From NCBI GenBank assembly GCA_023150475.1, contig JAKLKU010000005.1, positions 1-64,000 on the forward strand: DNA of 64,000 bases. Reading direction: 5' to 3'. How positions within the stretch are numbered: position 1 is the first letter of the stretch; each line of letters opens with the position of its first letter. Position numbers and translations under genes: made by a program. Under the pieces are notes generated by a model. It was not told the DNA's origin. It was given only the letters and a program-made list of their open reading frames with translations, and searched no databases. This document shows, piece after piece, positions 1 to 9,203 of the stretch. Source of the DNA: Planctomycetota bacterium (GTDB lineage: Bacteria > Planctomycetota > UBA1135 > GCA-002686595).

Positions 1-84
1 TCGAGAGGCTGCTGCGCTGGCGCGTTTTTCGGCCCGTTTCCAAGCCGGTTTTGGCGCAGTGATGCGGGGCAGTATCGCGTGGGG

Positions 85-915
85 TCAACGCGCGAGCTCG
101 ACGTCGAAACTCACGCCGAAATACCTCTCGTCGAGCTCGATGCGCGTGGACTCGAAGCCGCTGGCCTCGACCGTGAGCTCGGCGCCGACGAGCGCGGGGA
201 ACGCTTCGAACGCGAAGCGACCGGTCGCGTCGGTCTCCGTGCGCCAACTTCGAGGTTCGGTCGCTTGCGACGCGTCCGAACGCGGCGTGACGACCGTCCA
301 GCGTGCCAGGTGCTCGGCGGGTATGCGTCCGACGAGGGCCGCGCCCGCGATCGGCGAGCCGTCCGCGGAGCGTACGCGGCCGAAGAGCCGCGTCGTCTTC
401 GCCACGACGACCAGCGCGTCGTTGGTCGCGGCGCGCGTCCGCGCCGGCAAGACGGTCACGTATTGCGGCGAACGCACGCCGAAGGTCGCGTCGTCGTCGA
501 GCTCGAGGGCGAACGAACCGTCGGCCGCGGCTTGACCGAGCGAACCCGCGCCGTCGCGCGCCAACGCGACGCGGCCGACCGGTGCGCCGTCGACGTCGAG
601 CACGCGCCCACGCACGACGAAACGCGCCGCGGCGGGCCTCGGCGACTGCTCGGCTGGAGCTTCGGGAGCGGCGAGCGCATCGCGCTCGTCTCCGCCGCGC
701 GCGGGATCGGCGAGGTCGACCGGCGCGGCGCGCGAATCGAGCGCGGCCGCGCCGGCTTTCTCACCGGGCTCGCGCGCGCCGGGCTCGCGCGAACCGGGCT
801 CCTGAACCGGAGGCGTCGCCGGCGCCAACGCCGGTGCAGTGTCGTCGCGTTGCCACACGAAGACCGCCGCGGCGCCGAACACCAGCAGGCATGCAACGAC
901 GAGCCAACGAGTCAT
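85..915 (-). CDS. Membrane-anchored or secreted CarboxypepD_reg-like protein
   Basis: A 276-residue protein of unknown function. Residues 1-22 form one hydrophobic segment (signal anchor or signal peptide). A low-complexity Pro/Glu/Arg/Gly stretch follows, containing the repeat GSREPGAREPG. From about residue 95 there are two beta-sandwich units of the carboxypeptidase-regulatory type, recognisable by the openings VRGRVLDVDGAPV and LFGRVRSADGSPI and by the TDATGRFAFEAFP element. Such domains are common in planctomycete surface proteins. It is the last gene of a minus-strand run with the genes at 1043-1714 and 1718-3802, 127 bases after the former. No catalytic motif is visible. Domain call fairly sure; role unknown. 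Confidence 0.75.
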   Translation of the reverse strand: MTRWLVVACLLVFGAAAVFVWQRDDTAPALAPATPPVQEPGSREPGAREPGEKAGAAALDSRAAPVDLADPARGGDERDALAAPEAPAEQSPRPAAARFVVRGRVLDVDGAPVGRVALARDGAGSLGQAAADGSFALELDDDATFGVRSPQYVTVLPARTRAATNDALVVVAKTTRLFGRVRSADGSPIAGAALVGRIPAEHLARWTVVTPRSDASQATEPRSWRTETDATGRFAFEAFPALVGAELTVEASGFESTRIELDERYFGVSFDVELAR

Positions 916-1042
916 CGAGGACTCCGATGGAAGCCGCGCGCGGCCACCGAGGCTCTGGACCGCGTGCGGCGTGTCGAGCCGACGCCGACTGCGGCGCTCG
1001 CGCGAGGCGGGCGCGGCGCAGTCGACGCGACTCGGGCTGCGC

Positions 1043-1714
1043 TCACTTCACCAACGGTTGGAGCAGACCCTGCGCGAACTCGTACTCGTCGGGCGCCCAA
1101 GTCTGCACCAGCGTCGCCGCGTAGCGCTCGAGCTCGGTGCGGTCCTTCAACGCGACGAATCCGCCGCCTTGCTGCTTCGCGAGCGCGACGTGCTCGGACG
1201 CGAACGCACGCACGCCGGCGCGACGGGCGGCCGCGAACTCGTCGGCGATCGCCTTGGCGTCGACTTGTTCCGGCAGGCGCGGCGTGCCGAACCACATCGG
1301 GCCGACGAAGAGGTCGAGCGCTGGTTCGCCGCGCGCGTGATCGAGATCCGCCGGCACGATGACCACCAGGTGGCCCGAACCGACGCCGCGGTTGACGCGC
1401 TCGGCGGTCTGGTCGCCGACGAAGAGCACGGGCTCGTAGCCTTCCTGCGGCACCACGAGGTCCGGATCGACGTCGAGCACGAGCAACCAACCCGCACGCG
1501 ACGACGGCTTCTCCGCGCGCCAGGTGTGCTCGAACCCTTGGTCGAGCACGTAGGGTTGCGCGAAGAGCAGACCACGCACGCCGCCGACGGTCGCGGCCGA
1601 TGACGCGCCGTTTTGCGGTGCGACCGGCGTCTTGGCCTTCATCCACGCGGTGCCCGCGGCGGCGAGCACGGCGACTGCCGCGAAGGAAGAGAGGATCCAG
1701 TGAGAGGTGCGCAT
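1043..1714 (-). CDS. Secreted protein of unknown function
   Basis: A 223-residue protein with an N-terminal signal or anchor segment (MRTSHWILSSFAAVAVLAAAG). I do not recognise the family. The body is soluble and mixed alpha/beta; it includes the string VLDVDPDLVVPQEGYEP and a C-terminal helical part rich in Ala and Glu. Its start codon is only three bases after the stop of the upstream hydrolase gene (1718-3802), so the two are almost certainly co-transcribed and translationally coupled. That suggests a periplasmic partner or accessory of the hydrolase, which is inference only. Confidence 0.7.
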   Translation of the reverse strand: MRTSHWILSSFAAVAVLAAAGTAWMKAKTPVAPQNGASSAATVGGVRGLLFAQPYVLDQGFEHTWRAEKPSSRAGWLLVLDVDPDLVVPQEGYEPVLFVGDQTAERVNRGVGSGHLVVIVPADLDHARGEPALDLFVGPMWFGTPRLPEQVDAKAIADEFAAARRAGVRAFASEHVALAKQQGGGFVALKDRTELERYAATLVQTWAPDEYEFAQGLLQPLVK

Positions 1715-1717
1715 GGC

Positions 1718-3802
1718 TCAGTTCCCTTTCGCGATGATCTCGATGTCGTCGATGCCGACCCGGCCGAGCGTCGCGCCCGGCACGCCGAAGCGGAAGCGGA
1801 TCTTCGCCACCTGCGTGAGGTCGAAGTTCGGCGCGTGCCGCGTGAATGCATCCATCGGAATGCGCAGGGTCGAGAACTCGTTCGCCCAACCGGAACCGGT
1901 GCCCGTTCCCGAGCGCTGGTAGGTCCGCGTGAGCCGGCCGAACGCACCGAAGTCGAGAGTGGTCGTGACGTTGCCGAACACGTCCTCGAGCTCGACGCCG
2001 AACGTGAGCGGCTGGTTCCACGAATCCGTGTTCGGGTGCCGCGTGCCCTGGCACGCGCGGAACGAAAGTGCGACGTCGTCGCTGAAGTCCTTCTGCGACG
2101 TGAGCACGTCGAACGTCAGGCTCGACGGAGTCGTCCAATCGAAGACGAGACCACGCTGCGTGTCCCCGCTGATCGCGCGGCACATGCCGTTCATCGGGAC
2201 GCCGGAGCTCCACGAGAACGAGCCGTCCAGGTCCTGCATCAGACCTTCGAACGGATTCGCGACCGCGACGTTGACCGCGGCACCGGAGCTCGACGTGTTG
2301 AGCGCCGTGTTGGTCTGGAAGTCGTCGACGACGAAGTTGCCGGTGCCGGCCGCGTCCTTGTGCTCGTTCGCGACGATCACGTTCGCCGGGATGGACGCCG
2401 AGTGGAAGTCGTCGTACGTCCGCTCGAAGTAGTCGCGCGCGGCGACGCTGCCTTCGGTGTAGTGCTTGACGAGCGCGAGGTAGTTGCTGAGCACGACGGG
2501 GTGCGTGCCGGCCTTGCCGATCAGGTTCGGACCGGTGCACCAACAGTTGCCGGACTGATTGTGGAAGTCCGCGTGGCCGGCGCCTTGGATCGAGTGGAAC
2601 GTCTTGTCGCCGATCGAACGCTCGTAGATCGGCGTCGACTGCACGATCGCGTTCGTCGGACCGCCAGTGACGTCCGAATCCGACGCGCCGACGAACATGT
2701 GGTAGTTCACCGAGAACGGGTTGATCTGCGCGACCGAGAGGAACTCGGTCGGTGCGATCGAACTGACGAGCTTCACGCCGCTCGGCAAGTAGTTGACCGG
2801 GATGTACGCGCCGGTCGCGATCTTGTTGTAGGCGCGCACGACGCCTTCACCACCGCGGCTGTGGCCGATCCACACGATGCGCGTCGGATCGAGGTGTCCG
2901 GCGAGCGCGCCGTTCTGGATCGATCCTTGGTTGGTGAAGATGTAGTCGGTGTTGGTCAACGTCGTGACGGAAGCCGACTCCGGTCCGGGCACCGTGTTGT
3001 TCTGGTGGCTCATCACCACGCAGCCCCAGGACGCGAGGTGGTAGCCGATGTGGTCGTACCACCGATAGTCGTGTCCGTTGCCGTGGCTGATGACGACGAG
3101 CGGCAGGACCCCGAGTTGATCGATGTTGGTCGGGTAATAGGTGTCCTGACCGAGGAACGAGCCGCCGGAGTATTGGATCTCGGTGACGGCGTACGGTCCC
3201 GGCAGGCCGGGATCCTCGACGACGAAGAAACCGGGTTCTCCGGCGAAGCCGTCGATCGCGTCGCCGGCTCCGAGGAAGCCGTCCTGGTCGAAGTCGACCA
3301 CGACGTCGTACGGCACGCCGAGATCCGCGCCCGCATCGGCATTCAACGTGCCGTTGTCGAGCATCACCGTGTTCGCCTGGATCGTGCCCGGCTGGAACGT
3401 GAAGTTCGTCGGCGCGCCACGCGCGTCGATCAGCGTTCCATCGGCGATCCACTGCGCCATCGTCTTGTGCGCGACGACGTAGATGTCGGCGTTCTGCCCG
3501 ACGAAGCTCGGGTAGCGCGTCGGATCGATCGCGAGCGACACTCGCTTGCCGATCTCGACGGTGCGCACGTAGTGGAAGTGGGGATAGGCGGAGAGCGACT
3601 CACCGGCGAGTTCGATGTCGAGCACGCCGAGCCGCGGCTCGGGGGTGACGGCCGTGCCGTGACCGGAGGCCAAGGAGCTGGCGCCGACGGTCTGCGCGGC
3701 GGCGGGTGCGGCGAGCGCGCCGAAAGCGAACAGCGCGGCGATCGCCGACGGCGCCGCGACGCGTTGGACGGCTGCGAGAGCCGTGGAACGATCTCGATGC
3801 AT
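1718..3802 (-). CDS. Secreted alpha/beta hydrolase with C-terminal beta-sandwich domain
   Basis: A 694-residue exported hydrolase. I chose the ATG at 3802 because it is preceded by an AGGA ribosome site and opens directly into a signal peptide ending near APAAAQT; a longer reading frame upstream lacks these. The nucleophile elbow GHSRGG places the catalytic Ser at about residue 315. A His in GAGHADFH is a candidate third member of the triad. The hydrolase core (about 90-480) resembles the chlorophyllase/cutinase-like group that acts on polymers or esters. The last 200 residues form a predicted beta-sandwich, possibly carbohydrate-binding. Substrate unknown. It is the first gene of the run down to position 85. 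Confidence 0.8.
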   Translation of the reverse strand: MHRDRSTALAAVQRVAAPSAIAALFAFGALAAPAAAQTVGASSLASGHGTAVTPEPRLGVLDIELAGESLSAYPHFHYVRTVEIGKRVSLAIDPTRYPSFVGQNADIYVVAHKTMAQWIADGTLIDARGAPTNFTFQPGTIQANTVMLDNGTLNADAGADLGVPYDVVVDFDQDGFLGAGDAIDGFAGEPGFFVVEDPGLPGPYAVTEIQYSGGSFLGQDTYYPTNIDQLGVLPLVVISHGNGHDYRWYDHIGYHLASWGCVVMSHQNNTVPGPESASVTTLTNTDYIFTNQGSIQNGALAGHLDPTRIVWIGHSRGGEGVVRAYNKIATGAYIPVNYLPSGVKLVSSIAPTEFLSVAQINPFSVNYHMFVGASDSDVTGGPTNAIVQSTPIYERSIGDKTFHSIQGAGHADFHNQSGNCWCTGPNLIGKAGTHPVVLSNYLALVKHYTEGSVAARDYFERTYDDFHSASIPANVIVANEHKDAAGTGNFVVDDFQTNTALNTSSSGAAVNVAVANPFEGLMQDLDGSFSWSSGVPMNGMCRAISGDTQRGLVFDWTTPSSLTFDVLTSQKDFSDDVALSFRACQGTRHPNTDSWNQPLTFGVELEDVFGNVTTTLDFGAFGRLTRTYQRSGTGTGSGWANEFSTLRIPMDAFTRHAPNFDLTQVAKIRFRFGVPGATLGRVGIDDIEIIAKGN

Positions 3803-4134
3803 GACGAGTTCCTGAGGATGCTGGGCTCGACCACCCGACGCTCGGAGGCGCGGCGATTCGCCGAGCTCGTCCCGAGGTCCGCGTGCGGTCTGCCGACGCA
3901 CCCTGAGACTCTAACCGGGCCTCGGAGCGCCGTGGTCGCGACGGCCACGATTCCAGCCGCCCAGAAGGAGTTTCGCGCTCGTGCAGCCGAGCTCGTCCCG
4001 ACCGCGTGATCACCCGGCGCGCGGCGCGGCGCGGACGCACGCACGAGTTCTCGGGCCCGAGCGTTGTCGCACGCGGCTTCGCTCCAGATACTCTGCCGCT
4101 CGCGCTCCGACCGTGCGCGTACGCCGAGGTGCCC
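3803..4134. other. Intergenic region between divergent genes
   Basis: This 332-base gap separates the hydrolase operon (leftward) from the cytochrome operon (rightward). It contains a good promoter for the rightward operon (4064-4092). On the minus strand it has a TAGAGT hexamer at 3908-3913, a possible -10 for the hydrolase gene, but without a convincing -35. I see no gene in it. Confidence 0.6.
4064..4092 (+). promoter_or_regulatory. Sigma70-type promoter for the cytochrome/DUF1080 operon
   Basis: TTGTCG at 4064-4069 and GATACT at 4087-4092 are separated by exactly 17 bases. The predicted transcript would start about 35 bases upstream of the ATG at 4135, which has a GAGGT ribosome site. 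Confidence 0.45.
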
Positions 4135-5424
4135 ATGTTCGACCGGTATCGATTGATCGCGAGCTGCTTGCTCGCCGTCGCTCTCGCGGGCTGCGAATCC
4201 GCCGACAAGTCGCCGAGTGCTCCGCCGTCCGCGGAGGCGCCGGCCGTCGCGCAGGAACCCCAAGTGGGCGAGCCCGAACCGACCGTCACCGAAGTCGTGA
4301 TGCTCGAGGACGACGAGGACGAACCTCCGCACGACGGTGCGTGGCTCTACGAGCGCAACTGCGCCGGTTGCCACAACACGAACGGCGACGGGCAAGGCCC
4401 GACGATGCAGCAGTTGAAGCTCAAGGCTCGCGACTTCAAACGAGGCGGCTTCGCATTCGGCAACACGCGCGAGGCGATCTACCGCACGATCACCGCCGGC
4501 ATGCCCGGCAGCGACGTGATGCCGTCGTTCAAGGTCTCGCTGACCGAAGAAGAGCGCTGGTTGATCGCCGAGCACGTGCTGACGCTCTGCCCGGCGCCCG
4601 AGGAGCGCGCGCAGAACACGCGGCTCGTCGTCGCGCTCGAGCCGCAGATCGCGCGTGGACTCCTGCCGCCGATCGCCGAAGGCAAACCGCGCTGGCCGCG
4701 CGGCTTGTTGCTCGGCACGCCGGAAGGACTAACGTTCGAGTACCGCGTCGACGACGTGCGGCTGCTCGCCGTGCGGCAAGGCGAGTTCGCCGATCGCACC
4801 GACTGGAACGACCGCGGTGGCGGCGAGCTCGTGCCGCTCGGCAAGGCGTTCTACGTGCCGGGCGCGGGCGATCCGCCGCCGACGTTCGCGCTGCTGCAGA
4901 GCGGACAGGAACGTGAGCTCGCGGCGCGGCTCGAGACGACGCTCGCGAAACGCGCCGAGCTCGGGCTCGACTACGAACTCGTCGACAAACGCGGCGAACG
5001 GCAGGCCTGGGTGTCCGAGCGCTTGCGCGTCGAAGCGCTGTCGATCGGCGGGGCCTTCACGCGTCGTTTCGGTTTCCGCGGCGGCGCGCAGGCCGCGAAC
5101 GTGCTCGTCGACCTCGCGCGCAACGGCAGCGAAGGCGCGTGGGTACGCGGCGAACCGAGCGGCTGGCAAGCGGTCGGCCAGTTGATGCGCGGACCCTTGC
5201 CCGAGGACGGTTGGCTCGTCGCGCGTCGCGGCGACAGCTTCGAACTCGTGCACGTGCGCGCCGACAAGAACGTGAAGCTGCTGCGCGATTCGACCGGCTT
5301 GCGTTTCTTCGTGCCGGTGTTCGCCGGCGGCGACCAAGAGGTCGAACTCGCCGTCACGTTCGTGCTCGCCGCGGAATGGAACGAAGAACTGCTCGCGAAA
5401 CTCGGCCGGGAGCTCCAACGATGA
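4135..5424 (+). CDS. c-type cytochrome lipoprotein with C-terminal haem-protein-like domain
   Basis: A 429-residue electron-transfer protein. The ATG at 4135 opens a lipoprotein signal with lipobox LAGCES, so it should be lipid-anchored and periplasmic. An acidic linker leads to a class I cytochrome c domain (about residues 65-155) with one haem site CAGCH; a Met in the segment GMPGSDVMPSF could be the axial ligand. The C-terminal 200 residues resemble the ethylbenzene-dehydrogenase-type haem-binding domain family (segments AWVRGEPSGW and LAVTFVLAAEWNE), a weaker call. The stop overlaps the start of the next gene (ATGA), so the cytochrome is coupled to the beta-propeller/DUF1080 protein and may accept its electrons. 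Confidence 0.85.
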   Translation: MFDRYRLIASCLLAVALAGCESADKSPSAPPSAEAPAVAQEPQVGEPEPTVTEVVMLEDDEDEPPHDGAWLYERNCAGCHNTNGDGQGPTMQQLKLKARDFKRGGFAFGNTREAIYRTITAGMPGSDVMPSFKVSLTEEERWLIAEHVLTLCPAPEERAQNTRLVVALEPQIARGLLPPIAEGKPRWPRGLLLGTPEGLTFEYRVDDVRLLAVRQGEFADRTDWNDRGGGELVPLGKAFYVPGAGDPPPTFALLQSGQERELAARLETTLAKRAELGLDYELVDKRGERQAWVSERLRVEALSIGGAFTRRFGFRGGAQAANVLVDLARNGSEGAWVRGEPSGWQAVGQLMRGPLPEDGWLVARRGDSFELVHVRADKNVKLLRDSTGLRFFVPVFAGGDQEVELAVTFVLAAEWNEELLAKLGRELQR

Positions 5425-8177
5425 AGTCCACCTCGCTGCACGCGCTCTGCGCGCCCGTCCACGCCGCGACGCCCGTGGCGCTCGCTCTGCTCGCCTTCTC
5501 CGCGCCGGACGCCGCAGCCGCGCCCGCGCAAGTCGCCGACGTCGACGAGAGCGCGTACTACTCCGTCGACTACCTCGTGCCGCCCGACGGCTCACGCGTC
5601 GAAGTCGGCGGCATGGACTTCCTGCCCGACGGCCGGCTCGTCGTCAGCACGCGCCGCGGCCAAGTGTGGCTCGTCTCGAACCCGCTCGCCGCCGATCCCA
5701 AGGACGCGAAGTTCGCGCTCTTCGCGGAGGGACTGCAAGAAGGGCTCGGACTGCGCGTCGTCGACGGCAAGATCCACTTGGTGCAGCGCAGCGAGCTCTC
5801 GGTGCTCAGCGACACCGACGGCGACGATCGGTGCGACCGCATCGACACGCTCTGCGACGATTGGGGCGTCTCCGGTCACTACCACGAGTTCGCGTTCGGC
5901 TTGCCGCGCGATCCGCTCGGCAACTTCTACGTCTCGCTCAACGTCTCGTTCGGCGACCCGCAGTGGTGGCACGGACGTTCGACGGTCCCCTACCGCGGTT
6001 GGGTCGTGCAGATCTCGCCGGACGGCAAGCTCACGCCGTTCGCCTCGGGCTTCCGCAGTCCCGCGGGCATCGGCGCGAACGCCGAAGGCGAGATCTTCGT
6101 CACCGAGAACCAAGGCGACTGGATGCCCGCGTGTCCGCTGTTCCACGTCGAGAAGGGCGGCTTCTACGGCCATCCGGCGTCGCTCGCGTGGACCGACGAG
6201 TACGTCGCCGCGGGGAAGAAGCCGACCGATACCGACCCGCCCGACGTGCCGCGCAAACCGGCGGCGCTCTGGATCCCCTACGACTGGGCGCGTTCTGCGG
6301 CCGAGATGGCGGTCGACAGCACCGGCGGCAAGTTCGGTCCGTTCGCCGGACAGATGTTCATCTCCGAGCTGACGAACGGGCTCGTCCTGCGCGCGGACCT
6401 CGAGCGCGTGCAAGGCGTGTGGCAAGGCGCGATCCTGCCGTTCCGCCAACACGTCGGTTCCGCGGTGCGCTTGAAGTTCGCGGACGACGGCACGCTCTTC
6501 TGCGGCTTCACCGATCGCGGTTGGGGCGGCCAGGCGCCGGGCGACGGCATCGCGCGCATCCGTTGGACGAAACGGCAACCGCTCGAGATCGAGCACGTGA
6601 GGCTCGTGCCGGACGGACTGCGCGTCGAGTTCACGAAGCCGCTCGCCGAGACGGCGGGCATGTTGCCCGCGCACCACGTGCAGTCGTACGACTACGACTA
6701 CTGGTGGGAGTACGGCTCGCCGGTGCGCCACGCGAAGGAGCTCACGCCCGCGAACATCGCGAAGAGCGCCGACGGCAAGGCGCTGATCCTCGGTGGACTC
6801 GGACTCGAGGCCGGCACGGTGGTGCGCGTGAAGCTCGGTTCGATCGTCGCGAAGGACGGCACGCCGCTCCTGCACGACGAATTCGCTTACACGATCAACC
6901 AACTCGTCGACGGTCCGCGAAGCGACGTGTTGGTCGCGAAACGCGTCGAGCCGCCCGCGGTGCGCGAGCGTTGGGAGGAGGGCATGCTCTTCCTGACCGA
7001 CGGTGACGCGCTCGACGCGTGGCGAGGCGACGGCTGGCGCGCGGCACGCAGCGTCGAGCTCGACGGCGCGGAGCCGCGGCGGCTCGCGGCGACGTTCCCG
7101 AAGCCCGACACCGACGAACGCGGTTTCGTGCTCACCAACGTCGGCGCGGACGCTCCCGCGGCGCTGCACGACCTCGAAAGCCGTTTCGCGTTCGGCGACG
7201 TCGACCTGCACGTCGACTTCATGCTGCCGAAGGACGGCAACTCGGGCATCTACCTGATGGGCCGCTACGAAGTGCAACTGCGCGACTCCGCCGGCAAGTC
7301 GCCGCTCGAATCGGGCGACTGCGGCGGCATCTACGCAGGCGAGGGCTTCGACGGCTCCGCGCCGCTCTTCCAAGGCTTCCGCGGCGCCGGCGAGTGGCAC
7401 GGGCTCGACATCCGCTTCCGCGCGCCGCGCTTCGACGCGAGCGGCAAGAAGATCGCGAACGCGAAGTTCGAGCGCGTGCTGATCGACGACGTGCTCCTGC
7501 AGGAGAACGTCGAAGTGCCCGGTCCGACTCACGGCGGCGTCGGGGGTCCGGGCGGCGAAGTCGCGTTCGCGCCGCTGCGCATCCAAGGCGATCACGGGCC
7601 GGTCGCGATCCGCGGCGTCCGTGTGCGCGCGAAGACTCCGCCGGACGACCAAGGTTGGACGCGGATCTTCAACGGCAAGAACCTGGACGGTTGGCAGATC
7701 TCCGACGGCGGCAAGTGGAAGGTCGTCGACGGCGCGATCGTCGGCACCGGACCGGCGAGCCACCTCTTCAGTCCGCGCGGCGATTACCGGAACGTCGAGT
7801 TCCGCGCCAAGGTGAAGATCAACGGCGGCGGCAACTCCGGCATGTACTTCCGCGCGGCGTTCGGTCCGGGCTGGCCGGCCGGGTACGAAGCGCAAGTCAA
7901 CTCGACGTTCCCGCCCGATCCGCAGCGCACGGGCTCCTTCTACAACCACGTGCCGATCAAGACGCGTCTCGTGCCGCCGGACACCTGGTTCACGCAACAC
8001 GTGATCTGCCGCGACGAAGCGGACGGCGTGCGCGTGATCGTCGAAGTGAACGACGTGGTCGTCGTCGACACGCTCGACAAGGAGCGCAAGTTCGCGAGCG
8101 GGCACGTCGCGCTGCAGCAGCACCACGACGGCTCGGTCGTCACCTACAAGGACCTCGAGATCCGCGAGTTGCCCTGA
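5421..8177 (+). CDS. Secreted beta-propeller protein with two DUF1080 domains
   Basis: A 918-residue exported protein; signal peptide about residues 1-37. Residues 45-400 read as a six-bladed propeller of the soluble glucose/sorbosone-dehydrogenase (PQQ-like) type: GMDFLPDGRLVVSTRRG, AGIGANAEGEIFVTENQGDW, HVGSAVRLKFADDGTL. Two DUF1080 (3-keto-disaccharide hydrolase) jelly-roll domains follow, one around residue 520-735 (FMLPKDGNSGIYLMGRYEVQL) and one at 745-918 (FNGKNLDGWQ; NGGGNSGMYFRA). Planctomycetes use such proteins in sugar catabolism through 3-keto intermediates. The ATGA overlap with the c-type cytochrome suggests that a propeller dehydrogenase oxidises the sugar, the cytochrome takes electrons and the DUF1080 domains cleave the keto-sugar; this order is inference. 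Confidence 0.85.
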   Translation: MKSTSLHALCAPVHAATPVALALLAFSAPDAAAAPAQVADVDESAYYSVDYLVPPDGSRVEVGGMDFLPDGRLVVSTRRGQVWLVSNPLAADPKDAKFALFAEGLQEGLGLRVVDGKIHLVQRSELSVLSDTDGDDRCDRIDTLCDDWGVSGHYHEFAFGLPRDPLGNFYVSLNVSFGDPQWWHGRSTVPYRGWVVQISPDGKLTPFASGFRSPAGIGANAEGEIFVTENQGDWMPACPLFHVEKGGFYGHPASLAWTDEYVAAGKKPTDTDPPDVPRKPAALWIPYDWARSAAEMAVDSTGGKFGPFAGQMFISELTNGLVLRADLERVQGVWQGAILPFRQHVGSAVRLKFADDGTLFCGFTDRGWGGQAPGDGIARIRWTKRQPLEIEHVRLVPDGLRVEFTKPLAETAGMLPAHHVQSYDYDYWWEYGSPVRHAKELTPANIAKSADGKALILGGLGLEAGTVVRVKLGSIVAKDGTPLLHDEFAYTINQLVDGPRSDVLVAKRVEPPAVRERWEEGMLFLTDGDALDAWRGDGWRAARSVELDGAEPRRLAATFPKPDTDERGFVLTNVGADAPAALHDLESRFAFGDVDLHVDFMLPKDGNSGIYLMGRYEVQLRDSAGKSPLESGDCGGIYAGEGFDGSAPLFQGFRGAGEWHGLDIRFRAPRFDASGKKIANAKFERVLIDDVLLQENVEVPGPTHGGVGGPGGEVAFAPLRIQGDHGPVAIRGVRVRAKTPPDDQGWTRIFNGKNLDGWQISDGGKWKVVDGAIVGTGPASHLFSPRGDYRNVEFRAKVKINGGGNSGMYFRAAFGPGWPAGYEAQVNSTFPPDPQRTGSFYNHVPIKTRLVPPDTWFTQHVICRDEADGVRVIVEVNDVVVVDTLDKERKFASGHVALQQHHDGSVVTYKDLEIRELP

Positions 8178-8187
8178 ACGAGCGCGC

Positions 8188-8232
8188 GCCCGAGCGTTCG
8201 CCGCGAACCACGTTCACGGGTCGCGCTCGGGC
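8188..8232. terminator. Hairpin between convergent genes
   Basis: A nine-base-pair perfect stem, GCCCGAGCG at 8188-8196 with CGCTCGGGC at 8224-8232, lies between the convergent genes ending at 8177 and 8251. The loop is long (27 bases) and there is no U-tract, so it is only a candidate bidirectional terminator. Confidence 0.35.
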
Positions 8233-8250
8233 CGCGCACGGCGAGCTCGA

Positions 8251-8985
8251 TCAGAACGAGATCCGCGCGTCGAGGCCGATGCGGTCGTCGTCCTCGAGGA
8301 ACGTCGCCGTCGCGCCGACGCTCAGGAACTCGAGGACGTGGACGCGCAGCCCCGCCTCCCACGCGCCGATCCGATCGTCGCTGAAGAGGGCTTCCCGGTC
8401 GTGCCAGCGGTAGCCGCCGTCGAGCTCGAGTCCCCCGCCGGCCCACGGCACCGCCATCCAGCGCCCACCGACGAAAGCCATCACGCCGGAGTTGGTGTCG
8501 TCGAGGTTCGAGAAGTCGTCGCTCGAGAGGTCGTCGTAGACCCACGCGGCTTCGCCGACGACGTCGAACCGTGGCGACAGCGAGAAGTGGAGCCCCGCGC
8601 CCAGCGCGAACGTGTCGTTGTCGACGTCGCCGGAGCCTGCGCCGACTTTCGCGTCCTTCAACGTCTCCGCGGAGTACTCGCCGAAGACGTGGAGCACTTC
8701 GAAGAGCCCGAGCGACACGCGAGCGTACACGGCGTCGCTCGATTCGTCGTACGCGTCGACGTCGGTCGAGTAGTAGCCCGCTTGCAGGTACGTGTAGCTG
8801 AAGCACGAGTCGGCGTTGGTTTCGAACGGGCTCGGCGAGCTCGCGACGGAGCGGCTGAGCGCGTCGAGCCGCGGCTCGAGGAGCGACGCGTCGGCCGACG
8901 TGTTGGCGAGGAGTTCGGCCGAAGCCGCGGACTCGGCCGCATGCACGGCGACGAGGCATCCGACGATCGAAAGGAACGGCAGCAT
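8251..8985 (-). CDS. Outer-membrane beta-barrel protein
   Basis: A 244-residue protein with a signal peptide (about residues 1-23) followed by alternating amphipathic strands. The Tyr-rich YTYLQAGYYSTDVDAY, the repeated GAGLHFSLSPRFDVVGEAAW-type strands and a terminal Phe (DARISF) are typical of outer-membrane barrels recognised by the BAM machinery. Eight strands can be traced by eye. It resembles the general OmpW/YaiO-like porin class but I do not recognise the exact family. It stands alone, convergent with the DUF1080 gene; ligand unknown. Confidence 0.75.
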   Translation of the reverse strand: MLPFLSIVGCLVAVHAAESAASAELLANTSADASLLEPRLDALSRSVASSPSPFETNADSCFSYTYLQAGYYSTDVDAYDESSDAVYARVSLGLFEVLHVFGEYSAETLKDAKVGAGSGDVDNDTFALGAGLHFSLSPRFDVVGEAAWVYDDLSSDDFSNLDDTNSGVMAFVGGRWMAVPWAGGGLELDGGYRWHDREALFSDDRIGAWEAGLRVHVLEFLSVGATATFLEDDDRIGLDARISF

Positions 8986-9203
8986 GGTGGAAGCTCCGAA
9001 GCGGGTCCGTGGGGATGGGCGCGAAGGGTAGCGCCGTTGGTTGCCCGCCGCAGCCCGAGCTCGCGCCGCCGGCGCTCGCGTGGCCCGCGTTCGAGCCCCT
9101 CGCCCCGCGCCGCCACCGCGCTCGATGCCCGAGGGAACGTGGCCAAGCGGTGCAGCGCGCGCTCAGGCGCTCGCGTCCGGCGGCCGATAGTTGGAGCGCC
9201 CCC

